Below, one piece after another: positions 17,419-25,599 of a DNA stretch of 57,378 nt (positions are counted from its first letter, which is position 1; every line of letters begins with the position of its first letter). Position numbers and translations under genes: made by a program. The notes under the pieces are model-generated. The model had not been told where the DNA came from. It did not search any database and saw only the letters and a list, made by a program, of their open reading frames with translations. Source of the stretch: Cyclobacteriaceae bacterium (lineage in GTDB: Bacteria; Bacteroidota; Bacteroidia; Cytophagales; Cyclobacteriaceae); contig CANGZP010000006.1 of assembly GCA_947458475.1 (NCBI GenBank), forward strand, positions 1 to 57,378, read 5' to 3'.

Positions 17419-19155
17419 ATGAAAAAAAAACTGCTCTCTCTCACATTTCTCTATTTAGTTCTAACTAATGTAACTGCACAAACCAATCCATGGAGCGCTA
17501 GATCCGCACAGTATGCCATGCAATCAGAGTTAGGAATCAAAGTAACCATGAGTGATGGTGTAGAACTTTTAGTAGATGTTTATTCACCTGCTGATAGCAT
17601 CGCCAAAGTAGCAGGGCAGAAATTCCCTGTTTTGTTGACCCAGAGTCCTTATGCTTTTATGAATGCAGCACCCCATATTGGCTACATTGACTATTACGTA
17701 AAGCGAGGCTACATCTGTGTGGTCGCTCATATCCGCGGGACCAATGGCTCGGGAGGAAAAAATGAATTTTTATCCAAGCGAGAGCAAGAAGATGGACCAG
17801 AAATTGTAGCTTGGGCAGCTACCGAACTTCCGCAAAGCAATGGAAAAATCGGCTTATTTGGAACATCTTGGTTAGGATTTACCCAAGTATTTACAGCTGC
17901 AAAAATTGGAAAAAATTCTCCTGTAAAAGCGATTGTCCCCACTTATATGGGAGCATTTCCCTACCGCGAACTAACCCCAGGAGGAGTACCCTCCCAATCC
18001 ATTTATTTTCCAAGGGACTTTGATCAACCCGGTATGCTGGGAAATGATTCCACCTCTGCAATGGGAAAGAGACTATTCAAATCTTGGAGTGGTGGTGGAG
18101 AATTGGCTTTAGAAGGTAGTGAGTTTTGGAAAATTCGACAGCCGATCAACTACCTAGAACAAGTCTACCAATCCGAAATCCCCATCTTACTAGTAGGCGG
18201 ATGGCAAGATCTGTATCCCACAGGAATTTCTGAATTGTATGCATCTCTTCAAAATTTACATGCTGGAAAATCCAAATTTGCAATGATGGATTCTGAGCAA
18301 CCCATTTCTCCAAATTACCACCTGGTCATGGGGCCTTGGGGGCACTATAAAGGGCTCAATGTGGAAATGACATTGGCTTGGTACGATAAATGGCTGATGG
18401 GCAAAAATATAGCACAGTTCAATACTCAAGCACCCTACCATGCCATAGATATGATGACTGGTACTTGGTATGATTTTTCGACTTATCCTTTTACGACAAA
18501 CTACCAGACCTTTGTTTTTGGAAAAGAATTGATCCTTTCGGAATCAAATACATCGGCATCGTTTCGCTTTGGTCAAAGAAATGAAGAAAATACAAGCATT
18601 TCCTTTAAAACCAAGCCTTTCACAGAAGAAATGGTGATAGCAGGACCTGGATCGGTGAGACTACTTGCTACCACTTCCTCAAAGGACATGACCTTCCTAG
18701 TTGAACTCTTCCTAGTTGATGAAAAAGGAATAAAAACTAGAATTACCCAAGGAAATGTAATCGCCTCCTTAGCCCAACTGAATTCGGAAAAATCTTGGAA
18801 AAGTCAAGGTCAATTTATACGGCCACAGCTGGAATTGACAACGGAAATACCGGTTAGTTCTGGAAAAGAATACGTACTTGAGTTTCCAATGGCACCTAGA
18901 ATTGCCACCATACAGAAAGGTCATCGCTTGGAAGTACTCATTTCTTCCATGCCCAAAGAAGAAGATTGTATGGGAAATCTAGGGGTTTTCCCTTGTTTGC
19001 CTACAGAGCAACAACTGGCACGATTACAGGGCGGGGTCTTTGAAATTAAGTTGGATGGTGCCGTATCTAGCAGAATTCTTTTACCTATGATTCCCAAAGG
19101 CAAGATGAAGGTCTCTACCTTGAATTACGATTCATCACCAAATCATCCGTTTTAA
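17419..19155 (+). CDS. Secreted CocE/NonD family hydrolase (X-Pro dipeptidyl-peptidase S15 type)
   Basis: 578 residues; signal peptide to about VTA-QTN (residue 20-21). The alpha/beta-hydrolase nucleophile is Ser150 in GLFGTSWLGF. The acid is probably the Asp in VGGWQDLYPTG, and the base the His in MGPWGHYKG. The C-terminal third (from about residue 375) is the jelly-roll domain of the S15/CocE family (FTEEMVIAGPGSVRLLATTSSKDMTF). The motif HIRGTNGSGG forms the oxyanion side. Relatives cleave X-Pro dipeptides, esters or beta-lactam side chains; the substrate is not predictable. It acts in the periplasm or outside. Confidence 0.92.
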   Translation: MKKKLLSLTFLYLVLTNVTAQTNPWSARSAQYAMQSELGIKVTMSDGVELLVDVYSPADSIAKVAGQKFPVLLTQSPYAFMNAAPHIGYIDYYVKRGYICVVAHIRGTNGSGGKNEFLSKREQEDGPEIVAWAATELPQSNGKIGLFGTSWLGFTQVFTAAKIGKNSPVKAIVPTYMGAFPYRELTPGGVPSQSIYFPRDFDQPGMLGNDSTSAMGKRLFKSWSGGGELALEGSEFWKIRQPINYLEQVYQSEIPILLVGGWQDLYPTGISELYASLQNLHAGKSKFAMMDSEQPISPNYHLVMGPWGHYKGLNVEMTLAWYDKWLMGKNIAQFNTQAPYHAIDMMTGTWYDFSTYPFTTNYQTFVFGKELILSESNTSASFRFGQRNEENTSISFKTKPFTEEMVIAGPGSVRLLATTSSKDMTFLVELFLVDEKGIKTRITQGNVIASLAQLNSEKSWKSQGQFIRPQLELTTEIPVSSGKEYVLEFPMAPRIATIQKGHRLEVLISSMPKEEDCMGNLGVFPCLPTEQQLARLQGGVFEIKLDGAVSSRILLPMIPKGKMKVSTLNYDSSPNHPF

Positions 19156-19412
19156 CAAAAAAGTCTACTAGTACACCTAAAAATAGACCAATATTTCAAG
19201 CCTGCATCTTTTCTTAATCAGTTTTAGAAAATGCAGCTAATTAAATTCTTGTTTATAAAAAACTGAAGTGATTTAAAACAAAAAAAGAGGTCGAAATGAA
19301 CTCTTTTTGATTTGTGCTCCCCATTTCGATAAAAGATGCAGTTATCAACCTCTTATTTTTTATGTAACTATATGGAATTTAACCACTTAACTTCCGGCAA
19401 GATTACAAGAAG
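19156..19412. repeat. Copy of the dispersed terminator-type repeat
   Basis: AGTGATTTAAAA, an A-tract and the hairpin AAAGAG-GTCGAAATGAA-CTCTTTTT precede TGCTCCCC-ATTTCGATAAAAG-ATGCAGTTA (19315-19344). The layout matches 2180-2265 and the stretch beside tRNA-Asn at 48367-48460. No gene. Confidence 0.55.
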
Positions 19413-20174
19413 TTAAATTCCATCCTGATTATCCTCTTTCTTCGCTGGAGCTTTGTATGCTCTTTTAATTACTTTCAAGTCCTTAAAATATCCAATGGTC
19501 GCAATATCAACATAAAGTCCAACTCCTCCTTTTTTAACATTCCCCAACATTTTATCAACGATAAAAGAAGAGTATTTCATATTGTTAATGAACATTTCAG
19601 CAGTTTCACCATTTACTTCAATTCTCATGGTGATCCACTCTTTAAGTGCAACAGGAGCAGACCCTTCATAAGAACCCGGAGGATAATTCTTTCTCAAAGT
19701 TTCGAACTTTGCATGAGGATATGAAAAATATTGAACAGCATGGTTTCTAAACATTTGATTAGATGCTCTTCCCACTTTAGGTCGCAAATAGATGGATTCA
19801 AATGCAGAATCATTTGGTGCTATTCGATAATATAAACCAATAAAACCAGCAGCTCCTGCAAATGGAGATGGGTCTTGGATTTGACTATACATCTTAATCT
19901 CAATCGTCCCATTTTCAAAATCATCCAATCCTACCAATTTTGCATAATGCTTTTCGTCAACTGTTGCTTCTAATCTATTCACATCAAATGGTAATGACTG
20001 CAAATCTCTTTCTATTTTCAGGACATTTTCACCTTGGAACTTAATGATAGAGCCTGTTACATTATGTAATTCAAACTCCTGTTTTCCTAACTTTAATTTC
20101 GTTTGAGCAAGAGTTGAAGAAACAACAACTAATTGAATTAAAACTACACCGACAATTTGTATATACCTTTTCAT
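19413..20174 (-). CDS. Secreted concanavalin-A/laminin-G-like protein of unknown role
   Basis: 253 residues with a signal peptide ending at TLA-QTK. The mature sequence has the strand pattern of a ConA-like sandwich, like DUF1080 proteins: ATVDEKHYAKLVGLDDFENGTIEIKMYSQ, GAAGFIGLYYRIAPND, EWITMRIEVNGETAEMFINN and GGVGLYVDIATIGYFKDLKV. This fold usually binds carbohydrate or acts as a glycosidase-associated domain; no catalytic residues can be named. The gene is divergent from an HxlR regulator and shares its 71-bp promoter region, which makes it the regulator's likely target. Confidence 0.78.
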   Translation of the reverse strand: MKRYIQIVGVVLIQLVVVSSTLAQTKLKLGKQEFELHNVTGSIIKFQGENVLKIERDLQSLPFDVNRLEATVDEKHYAKLVGLDDFENGTIEIKMYSQIQDPSPFAGAAGFIGLYYRIAPNDSAFESIYLRPKVGRASNQMFRNHAVQYFSYPHAKFETLRKNYPPGSYEGSAPVALKEWITMRIEVNGETAEMFINNMKYSSFIVDKMLGNVKKGGVGLYVDIATIGYFKDLKVIKRAYKAPAKKEDNQDGI

Positions 20175-20188
20175 AATTTATTTTTTTA

Positions 20189-20245
20189 CAAAAATAGATT
20201 CAATGGTTTACATTTGTAACTGATTTAGTAAATACAAGTAACCAA
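20189..20245. promoter_or_regulatory. Divergent promoter with GTAAC boxes
   Basis: The minus strand carries a -7 box TATTTTTG (plus 20189-20196) for the secreted-protein gene. Repeated GTAAC/GTTAC boxes follow: GGTTTACATTTGTAAC (20205-20220), GTAAATACAAGTAACC (20228-20243) and GGTAACC beyond. HxlR-family regulators bind short inverted repeats in shared divergent promoters, so these are operator candidates. Confidence 0.45.
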
Positions 20246-20608
20246 ATGGTAACCAGAAATATGAGTAATAAATTCATCGATAACCCATTAAATTGTCCTG
20301 TAACCCGAACGATGAGTATCATTGGCGGTAAATGGAAACCAATTATATTGAACTGTATCGGAGACAGAACCATTCGATTTGGTAAACTCAATCAAATCAT
20401 TCCTTCAATCTCGAACAAAGTATTGGCTGGGGAACTGAAAGAATTAGAACAATTTGGATTGGTTCATCGAATTGAATTCACCGAAATGCCACCAAGAGTT
20501 GAATACTCTTTAACAAATGCAGGGAAATCACTACTTCCTTTATTACACGAACTTGCCAATTGGGGTAAAACCCAAACTGCAAAGAAGATTATAAAAGAAT
20601 TTGCTTGA
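20246..20608 (+). CDS. HxlR family transcriptional regulator
   Basis: 120 residues from ATG 20246; ATG 20261 (MSNKFIDN) is an equally good start. The HxlR winged-helix signature is clear: NPLNCPVTRTMSIIGGKWKPIILNCI, RFGKLNQIIPSISNKVLAGELKELEQFGLVHR, and PPRVEYSLTNAGKSLLPLL. The conserved Cys near the N-terminus (C18, in LNCPV) is the residue that senses thiols or electrophiles in relatives such as YodB/HypR. The neighbouring divergent gene encodes a secreted ConA-like protein. Its 3' end lies 79 nt before the left boundary of the integrated element. Confidence 0.93.
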   Translation: MVTRNMSNKFIDNPLNCPVTRTMSIIGGKWKPIILNCIGDRTIRFGKLNQIIPSISNKVLAGELKELEQFGLVHRIEFTEMPPRVEYSLTNAGKSLLPLLHELANWGKTQTAKKIIKEFA

Positions 20609-20655
20609 TTTTTTACAAAGATGCAGCTAGCCTAACTCATTGACGGACAACAAAA

Positions 20656-20677
20656 AAGGCGACATTTCTGTCGCCTT
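20656..20677 (-). terminator. Terminator downstream of displaced tRNA-Asn end
   Basis: Stem AAGGCGACA (20656-20664) / TGTCGCCTT (20669-20677) with loop TTTC, preceded on plus by A's. In minus orientation it follows the displaced tRNA 3' half exactly as a near-identical hairpin follows the intact tRNA at 48431-48454. It was probably the original tRNA-Asn terminator before the element inserted. Confidence 0.75.
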
Positions 20678-20687
20678 GTGCACTCTA

Positions 20688-20730
20688 GCTCCCCCTCTTG
20701 GGCTCGAACCAAGGACCCCATGATTAACAG
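20688..20730 (-). repeat. Left attachment site: displaced tRNA-Asn 3' half
   Basis: Reads, on the minus strand, from the anticodon loop CTGTTAA through TCATG, the T arm CTTGG-TTCGAGC-CCAAG and the acceptor strand AGGGGGA-GC. It is identical to 48455-48497 except at two positions that pair with each other in the T stem. The exact shared core is GGACCCCATGATTAACAG (20713-20730 and 48480-48497). The 5' half of the tRNA is absent here, so this copy is not a functional tRNA. Confidence 0.93.
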
Positions 20731-20845
20731 AACTTAAAGTAAACTTTATCTGGAAGTCAAAAAGAGGTCTAAACCTTGATTTTCAATAGTTTAAGGGATT
20801 TTAATTTTCCTTGATTCGCCCACTTTTTCGCCGATTTTCAACCTG

Positions 20846-20866
20846 TTTTTGCAAGATTTTTTGCAA
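20846..20866. repeat. Candidate integrase arm-type site, left end
   Basis: TTTTTGCAAG, one base (A), then TTTTTTGCAA forms a tandem TTTTGCAA box between the left attachment site and the integrase gene. The same tandem with T in the middle is at 48256-48277, at the other end. Tyrosine integrases of such elements bind repeated arm sites near both ends. Confidence 0.5.
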
Positions 20867-20893
20867 AAAAAAACAACCACACTACAAACAAAA

Positions 20894-20911
20894 AAGACCC
20901 TTTCGGGCCTT
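20894..20911 (-). terminator. Integrase-gene terminator overlapping its stop codon
   Basis: On the minus strand AAGGCCC-GAAA-GGGTCTT followed by TTTTTT; the stem starts at the integrase stop codon (20910-20912). Confidence 0.7.
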
Positions 20912-22133
20912 ATATTTTTGGAAGTAAATCATTCACTTGATGGAGATGTTCTTGGTCAAATGAATCCAAATAATTCCTCGTGACAGCAGTACTTGTATGT
21001 CCCAACATCTCAGCAATTACTTCAATAGATGCACCAGATTTTTTAAGAGAAGTCGCATAGGCATCTCGTGTGACTTTGGTAGTCAATTTAACAGATAAAC
21101 CAAGCCGCTCACCCAGCTTCACCAAATGGGAGTTCAGGTTCTTACCTACCTTCATCCTCTTGTTCAACACAGTTTTTTCAAATGGATTATCCCTTAAGAA
21201 TCCAAGCACATATTCACTGTCCCTGTCCCCTACCAAGTCCAAATACTTTTTCAAACTATCCCCTATCGGTATTTGAACCAGTTGAGGATTACCTCTGGTA
21301 GTATTCTTTGTTTTTTCTCGACGAATGGCAAAAGAATTACCCACTTGGTCTGACCATTTCATTTTAATCAAATCCTTCAAATTGATTCCATTGCAATAAA
21401 ACTGGAATGCCCAAAGGTTCCGAGCAACCTCCTCTTCCTCACTCAAAAAGTCTTTACAGGAAAGAATTCTAAGGATTTCATCACGCTTCAATGTGGTTTT
21501 TATCTTTTTAACTTCAGGGATCACATACCTGTATCGACCAAAAGGATAAACATATCCTTCAGGAAGCCTCCCATTATCTCTTTGCTCGTTAATAACCGCC
21601 CTCAAGTGTCGTAAGTAAATGGCAACAGTAGCCGTCAAGACCCCTCCATGATTTTGGATATACCAAGATTCGAATTCCCGTAAGAAACTAGGGGTGATTT
21701 CCTGAATCTTAAGGTTTGGTCGAAATCTTAGCAAGGAATTTTTTGCCGTTTTATATGTTGAAGCCGTGTTCTTTGAACCCAATTCACCCGTACGTTTGAT
21801 TACATCATCAAATAAGTCTCCCACAGACAATTCATGCTTCCGCTTGAACACTTGTTTTGAAAATAAAGCCTCCTTGAAGGTTTGGTAGTTGAAAGGTTTG
21901 ATTTGTTTCTCAATGTCTAACGCTCGCTCCAACACCTTTTCCGCCGAAACTCGGTGCTCCAACAATGGACCACTTGGATTCTTTTTGAAGATGGAATCGT
22001 ATTGATTTGTGGTGTAGTCCGTATTCAAAGAAATGAATCGAACCACATTGTATTCAGTCACCTTCAGTTTCAGGGGATACTTCCCATTTTTCTTCTGGGT
22101 CCTTTTATCAAGGGTAATTTCAAACCGTACCAT
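20910..22133 (-). CDS. int: Tyrosine recombinase (integrase) of the element
   Basis: 407 residues with an N-terminal arm-type DNA-binding region (1-95), a SAM-like core-binding domain (about 103-200) and a catalytic domain (215-400). Recognisable active-site positions: Lys274/Lys276 in the beta hairpin (RREKTKNTT), Arg356 in KVTRDAYATSL, His379 in MLGHTSTAV and the nucleophile Tyr388 in RNYLD. At the usual first Arg (RGxxxxD) the sequence has Asn248 (CNGINLKDL), and the HxxR His is Lys353. Loss of the first Arg is known from the CTnDOT integrase. It lies 180 nt from the left tRNA-Asn attachment site, and is therefore the likely enzyme that integrated the element there. Confidence 0.95.
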   Translation of the reverse strand: MVRFEITLDKRTQKKNGKYPLKLKVTEYNVVRFISLNTDYTTNQYDSIFKKNPSGPLLEHRVSAEKVLERALDIEKQIKPFNYQTFKEALFSKQVFKRKHELSVGDLFDDVIKRTGELGSKNTASTYKTAKNSLLRFRPNLKIQEITPSFLREFESWYIQNHGGVLTATVAIYLRHLRAVINEQRDNGRLPEGYVYPFGRYRYVIPEVKKIKTTLKRDEILRILSCKDFLSEEEEVARNLWAFQFYCNGINLKDLIKMKWSDQVGNSFAIRREKTKNTTRGNPQLVQIPIGDSLKKYLDLVGDRDSEYVLGFLRDNPFEKTVLNKRMKVGKNLNSHLVKLGERLGLSVKLTTKVTRDAYATSLKKSGASIEVIAEMLGHTSTAVTRNYLDSFDQEHLHQVNDLLPKI

Positions 22134-22219
22134 CTCTTTTCAACAAAATCATTCCGATATTTTTCTAGTGTAATAAAACTACTGGGCCCAAAATGGCCCA
22201 GCAGTAGGGATACCCTAAC

Positions 22220-22453
22220 TTAAAACAAGGAGGGAACTCTAAGTATTTCCAAGTCAGAGGGTACTATTCTTGTGCCCTTCCCTGCATCACCATTTTCAAC
22301 AAATTGGATTAACTCTTCTTTTTTAAATCGGAGACCACGCCCAACCTTATAATGGGGAATAGTATTATTCATTGTCATTTTGTACAAGGTACTTTTGGAG
22401 GTTCTCAATAATTCGCTTGCCTCCTCTACTAGCAAAAAGGTGTTTTCTTCCAT
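22220..22453 (-). CDS. Excisionase-like helix-turn-helix protein 1
   Basis: 77 residues: TFLLVEEASELLRTSKSTLYKMTMNNTIPHYKVGRGLRFKKEELIQFVE, the MerR-type/AlpA-like winged helix of the DNA-binding excisionase family (HTH_17). Such proteins bend DNA at the attachment site to favour excision or act as regulators. It is 86 nt upstream of the integrase gene and follows a second protein of the same kind. The C-terminal tail (about 22 residues) is not part of the fold. Confidence 0.88.
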   Translation of the reverse strand: MEENTFLLVEEASELLRTSKSTLYKMTMNNTIPHYKVGRGLRFKKEELIQFVENGDAGKGTRIVPSDLEILRVPSLF

Positions 22454-22477
22454 CGTATTATTATTTTGATTGTTTAA

Positions 22478-22687
22478 TTATGCCGCTTTATTCAAATCCT
22501 GATTGTCAAATAATTCGTCCTCTTCTTTTTGAGAAAGAAGTTGACTCAACTGGTCTTTTCTGTAGAGCAGTCTCCCCCCAAATTTGTAAGAAGGTATTTC
22601 AAATGAACTAGTCCTTCTGTAGAGTTCTATGATAGGAATTCCTAAGTATTGACTCGCTTCAATTGCATTGAAATATCGATTTTCCAT
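22478..22687 (-). CDS. Excisionase-like helix-turn-helix protein 2
   Basis: 69 residues from ATG 22687 (MENRYFNAIEASQYLGIPIIELYRR). The longer frame back to 22756 would run into the upstream methyltransferase gene and has no homologous look, so I reject it. The sequence EASQYLGIPIIELYRRTSSFEIPSYKFGGRLLYRKDQLSQLL is again an HTH_17-type winged helix. Two AlpA/Xis-like genes in tandem next to an integrase are common in Bacteroidota elements; one may regulate and the other excise. Confidence 0.85.
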   Translation of the reverse strand: MENRYFNAIEASQYLGIPIIELYRRTSSFEIPSYKFGGRLLYRKDQLSQLLSQKEEDELFDNQDLNKAA

Positions 22688-22697
22688 AGTGATGTGA

Positions 22698-24500
22698 TTA
22701 CGCCGCTTGATTAATAATTTGACCTTCAGGTTGTAGTTTGATATGGCCCTCTTCAAATAATTTGAGACGAACCTTAGATTGCTCTATGTATCTTGGATTA
22801 TTGTCGACGCCAATGTAATAGCGATCCTGAGAAATTGCTGCAAGTCCAGTAGTTCCCAACCCATTAAATGGATCCAGAACAGCATTTCCAACTTGTGTGG
22901 TAGACAAAATCCCAATATTGGGAATTTCGAATGGCATCGTGGCAGAATGGTCCAAATCATACCCCATCTTCTTCATCAAATTCGCCAACTTTACATTGTT
23001 CGCTGAACTTGTCAGTGCTATTTGATTTCTATAATCAAAGAAATTCTTCAATTGACGACTTTTTCCAAAATCACCGTAGGTAACTTGTCCTTCAAATTCA
23101 ACATCTGACATCCAATCCGTATAGTATTTGTAGTCAAGAGTTTTTACAAAGTGGTAGATCACTTCATAACATGGTTGGGGACGTTTTCCTTTGATATACA
23201 ATGGGTTTTCTTTTGCCCAAACAATTTCACTCACCAACATCAATCCCTTATCCATAAGAGCCTGCTTCAACTTCCCTGGGACATTCAATAGAACACCATC
23301 CTTATAGGAATCCATGATATTGATGAACATGGAAGCGCTATTTTTCATCACTCGGGAACACTCCATGAATACCTTCACCAAGTTTTCGATGAATTCATCC
23401 ACCGTCTTTTCATTACCCAATTGAATTTCTCCAGTTTCATAATCCCTCAATTGGAAATAGGGTGGAGAGGTAAAGACCAAATCAACCAGACCATCCTCCA
23501 AAAAAGTTAGATTCATCGCATTCGCTTGGAAAATCTTATAGAGGTTTTCAGTTACTAACTCTTTGACAGTTGTAGTATCTTTTGTCAACGTCGATTGGGT
23601 GAGACGCTTTCTTACTTCCTTTTGAATGGATAAAACACTTTTCCCCTCATTATCCATTTTGTAGAGTTCCTTCCATACTTGTGCTTCATCACCCTTATAA
23701 AGGTTAGATAACATCTTTTTGGAATCCTTGAGACGGTCAATCGTGGAGTTAGACGTCAATTTGATTAACTCACCTCTTTCCTTTCGGCCTTGGATAACCA
23801 ATGGGTCATTTGGATTTTTCCCCTGTTTGAGTTGATACTTCTTTGTAATGATTTCGATCTCACGGAAAATCTGAACTGAAGATTTAACTCTTTGTTGTTG
23901 GTGGCTAATCACCATGTACTCATCAACCTGCTCTTGAGAAATAGGAGAGAATACCACAGGGATTTCCTGTAAACCCATTTGTTTGGCCGCATAGAATCTA
24001 CGTACTCCAGAAATGATGTAATAGTCTTTGGTAACCACGAGTGGCTCAAGAACGCCCTCTAGTTCAATACTAGTCTTTAGGGATAAAAAATTCTCGTCGT
24101 GGTTGAGATTTCCATACAAGGAGAAGGAAATTGGATTTGGTCTTAAAAGACCGATGTTCACTTTGTTCAATTGGCAAACTTTTTTTAGGGGTTTACCAGA
24201 GTTATTCGTCCCTTGGTCGAACAGTGGACATTGGTCCTGAGTTTCAAGAGAAGAAATCATGTCTTCTCTTTCAAGATCGGTCCAGTCATCATAGAAAGTT
24301 TTAAGTCCTTCGACTTCGATGATTTGAGATACTTCAATCAACTGCATGCTGTTGGCATCTTGACATTGTCCACTGTCCCTAAATTGAGGAAGCTGCGAGT
24401 GATTTTTAGATGTGGAAGGAAGGAGTTCAGCAGATTTTCTGACAAACTTTTCAATCGGATTTGACATCACTTGGACATCATTCTGTACTTGGTTTTTCAT
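22698..24500 (-). CDS. ParB-like domain fused to a beta-class N4/N6 DNA methyltransferase
   Basis: 600 residues. A ParB/Spo0J N-terminal-like domain spans about 110-215, with the ISGVRRFYAA motif at 163-172. The C-terminal half is an amino-methyltransferase: catalytic TSPPY at 344-348 and, after it, the AdoMet-binding FNGLGT at 545-550; catalytic motif before binding motif means the beta class, and TSPPY suggests N4-cytosine or N6-adenine. ParB-methylase fusions are common on phages and plasmids, where they protect or mark element DNA. No cognate nuclease is adjacent. The gene is 10 nt upstream of the second excisionase-like gene. Codon use is AT-rich like the whole core. Confidence 0.9.
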   Translation of the reverse strand: MKNQVQNDVQVMSNPIEKFVRKSAELLPSTSKNHSQLPQFRDSGQCQDANSMQLIEVSQIIEVEGLKTFYDDWTDLEREDMISSLETQDQCPLFDQGTNNSGKPLKKVCQLNKVNIGLLRPNPISFSLYGNLNHDENFLSLKTSIELEGVLEPLVVTKDYYIISGVRRFYAAKQMGLQEIPVVFSPISQEQVDEYMVISHQQQRVKSSVQIFREIEIITKKYQLKQGKNPNDPLVIQGRKERGELIKLTSNSTIDRLKDSKKMLSNLYKGDEAQVWKELYKMDNEGKSVLSIQKEVRKRLTQSTLTKDTTTVKELVTENLYKIFQANAMNLTFLEDGLVDLVFTSPPYFQLRDYETGEIQLGNEKTVDEFIENLVKVFMECSRVMKNSASMFINIMDSYKDGVLLNVPGKLKQALMDKGLMLVSEIVWAKENPLYIKGKRPQPCYEVIYHFVKTLDYKYYTDWMSDVEFEGQVTYGDFGKSRQLKNFFDYRNQIALTSSANNVKLANLMKKMGYDLDHSATMPFEIPNIGILSTTQVGNAVLDPFNGLGTTGLAAISQDRYYIGVDNNPRYIEQSKVRLKLFEEGHIKLQPEGQIINQAA

Positions 24501-24666
24501 AAGAAATTGGTTAATGGTTTACTTATTGTTGTTATTTTTTTCAGGTCGACTAATTAGGCATAGGAATCCCATACGAGGTCATTTTGACATCATAGAGGGT
24601 ACTAATTAATAATTAATGAATGTTGTTATCTAAATTTGGCTGACAAAATTCTCAAAAAAACACCCC

Positions 24667-25290
24667 TCAATCAGGGTATTTTGAATTGTATGTTTGAAGA
24701 CTTGCTTCTCGGATTTTTTCTATTCCAATTTTTTCGATAATTGGGTCTTTCTTCCCTTCCTTAAACTCATCCAACCTTCCTAGAGACTTAACAAAAGCCC
24801 TTTCTCTTTCACCTGAATCATTAATCCAAAATCCTCGTGCAGTCATGTAAGTAATTTTAGACTTAGCATGCACACTGGTAGCAATCTGAACATCAGGTTG
24901 TATCACCAACTGAAGTCTTTTCATCTGAAGGAAAAGTTTTGAAATAACCGAATTAAAATCTCCAACATACTCGTATTGATCCAAAAACTCCTTTTCCCTT
25001 TTGAGGGAAGTGAAGTAGGTTTTTAAGAGTTGTTTTTTGAGTTTTTCCAACCTGTAGTGAAGGTGAGTTAAAGACTTATCATTTTTTACATCTTCATTGA
25101 AATTGTCTTGAAGGACGATATTTACAAATTCTACTGCTTCTGACTTTTCTTTTAATTCATTGAATTGGTTGAAGTAATCTTTAACCAACCCATTAGACCA
25201 ATTAATTTTCATTGCATTATGTCCAGCAAGAAGGAGAAATAGGAGAGATTCCAATACCGGGGTGCTAGTGATTTCAAGGAGAGGATTCAT
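24667..25290 (-). CDS. Hypothetical protein of the element core
   Basis: 207 residues from ATG 25290 (MNPLLEITSTPV); a frame from 25329 adds a poor extension. The protein is mostly helical and highly charged, with a heptad-like region at 85-130 (LHYRLEKLKKQLLKTYFTSLKREKEFLDQYEYV). The N-terminal segment LLFLLLAGHNAMKINWSNGLVKDYFNQFNEL is short and hydrophobic but not a clear membrane helix. No family recognised. It lies between the replication-type gene and the ParB-methylase gene on one strand and is probably part of the element's replication or regulation block. Confidence 0.7.
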   Translation of the reverse strand: MNPLLEITSTPVLESLLFLLLAGHNAMKINWSNGLVKDYFNQFNELKEKSEAVEFVNIVLQDNFNEDVKNDKSLTHLHYRLEKLKKQLLKTYFTSLKREKEFLDQYEYVGDFNSVISKLFLQMKRLQLVIQPDVQIATSVHAKSKITYMTARGFWINDSGERERAFVKSLGRLDEFKEGKKDPIIEKIGIEKIREASLQTYNSKYPD

Positions 25291-25599
25291 AGTTTTTCGT
25301 TTTGTTGTGAACAAAGCTAGTAACAACAAAAATGTTATGCAAATTTATTTCACAACATTTTTTAAAAAATATTCATCTTTTTTCAAAAACCCTCCAAAAC
25401 CTCTAAAAACGAAGGTTTAGTAATAAAAAAAAATTAAAAAAACTAAGTTTCTAATTCAATCAACCCAATACTACGCCTATTGCGGTTGAAAGAAGTCCAA
25501 CCATATCCCCTTGTTCGCCCTTTTTCTTTGGGAATCATTGAGTGAATGAACGGTGGTTAATGGTTGAACTACCTTGCGATTTACATGAAGAAATCAAAT

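Noticed and set aside
20688-20730. A second tRNA-Asn gene
   Set aside because: Only the 3' half is present; the 5' acceptor strand, D arm and 5' anticodon stem are missing, so it is an attachment-site remnant.
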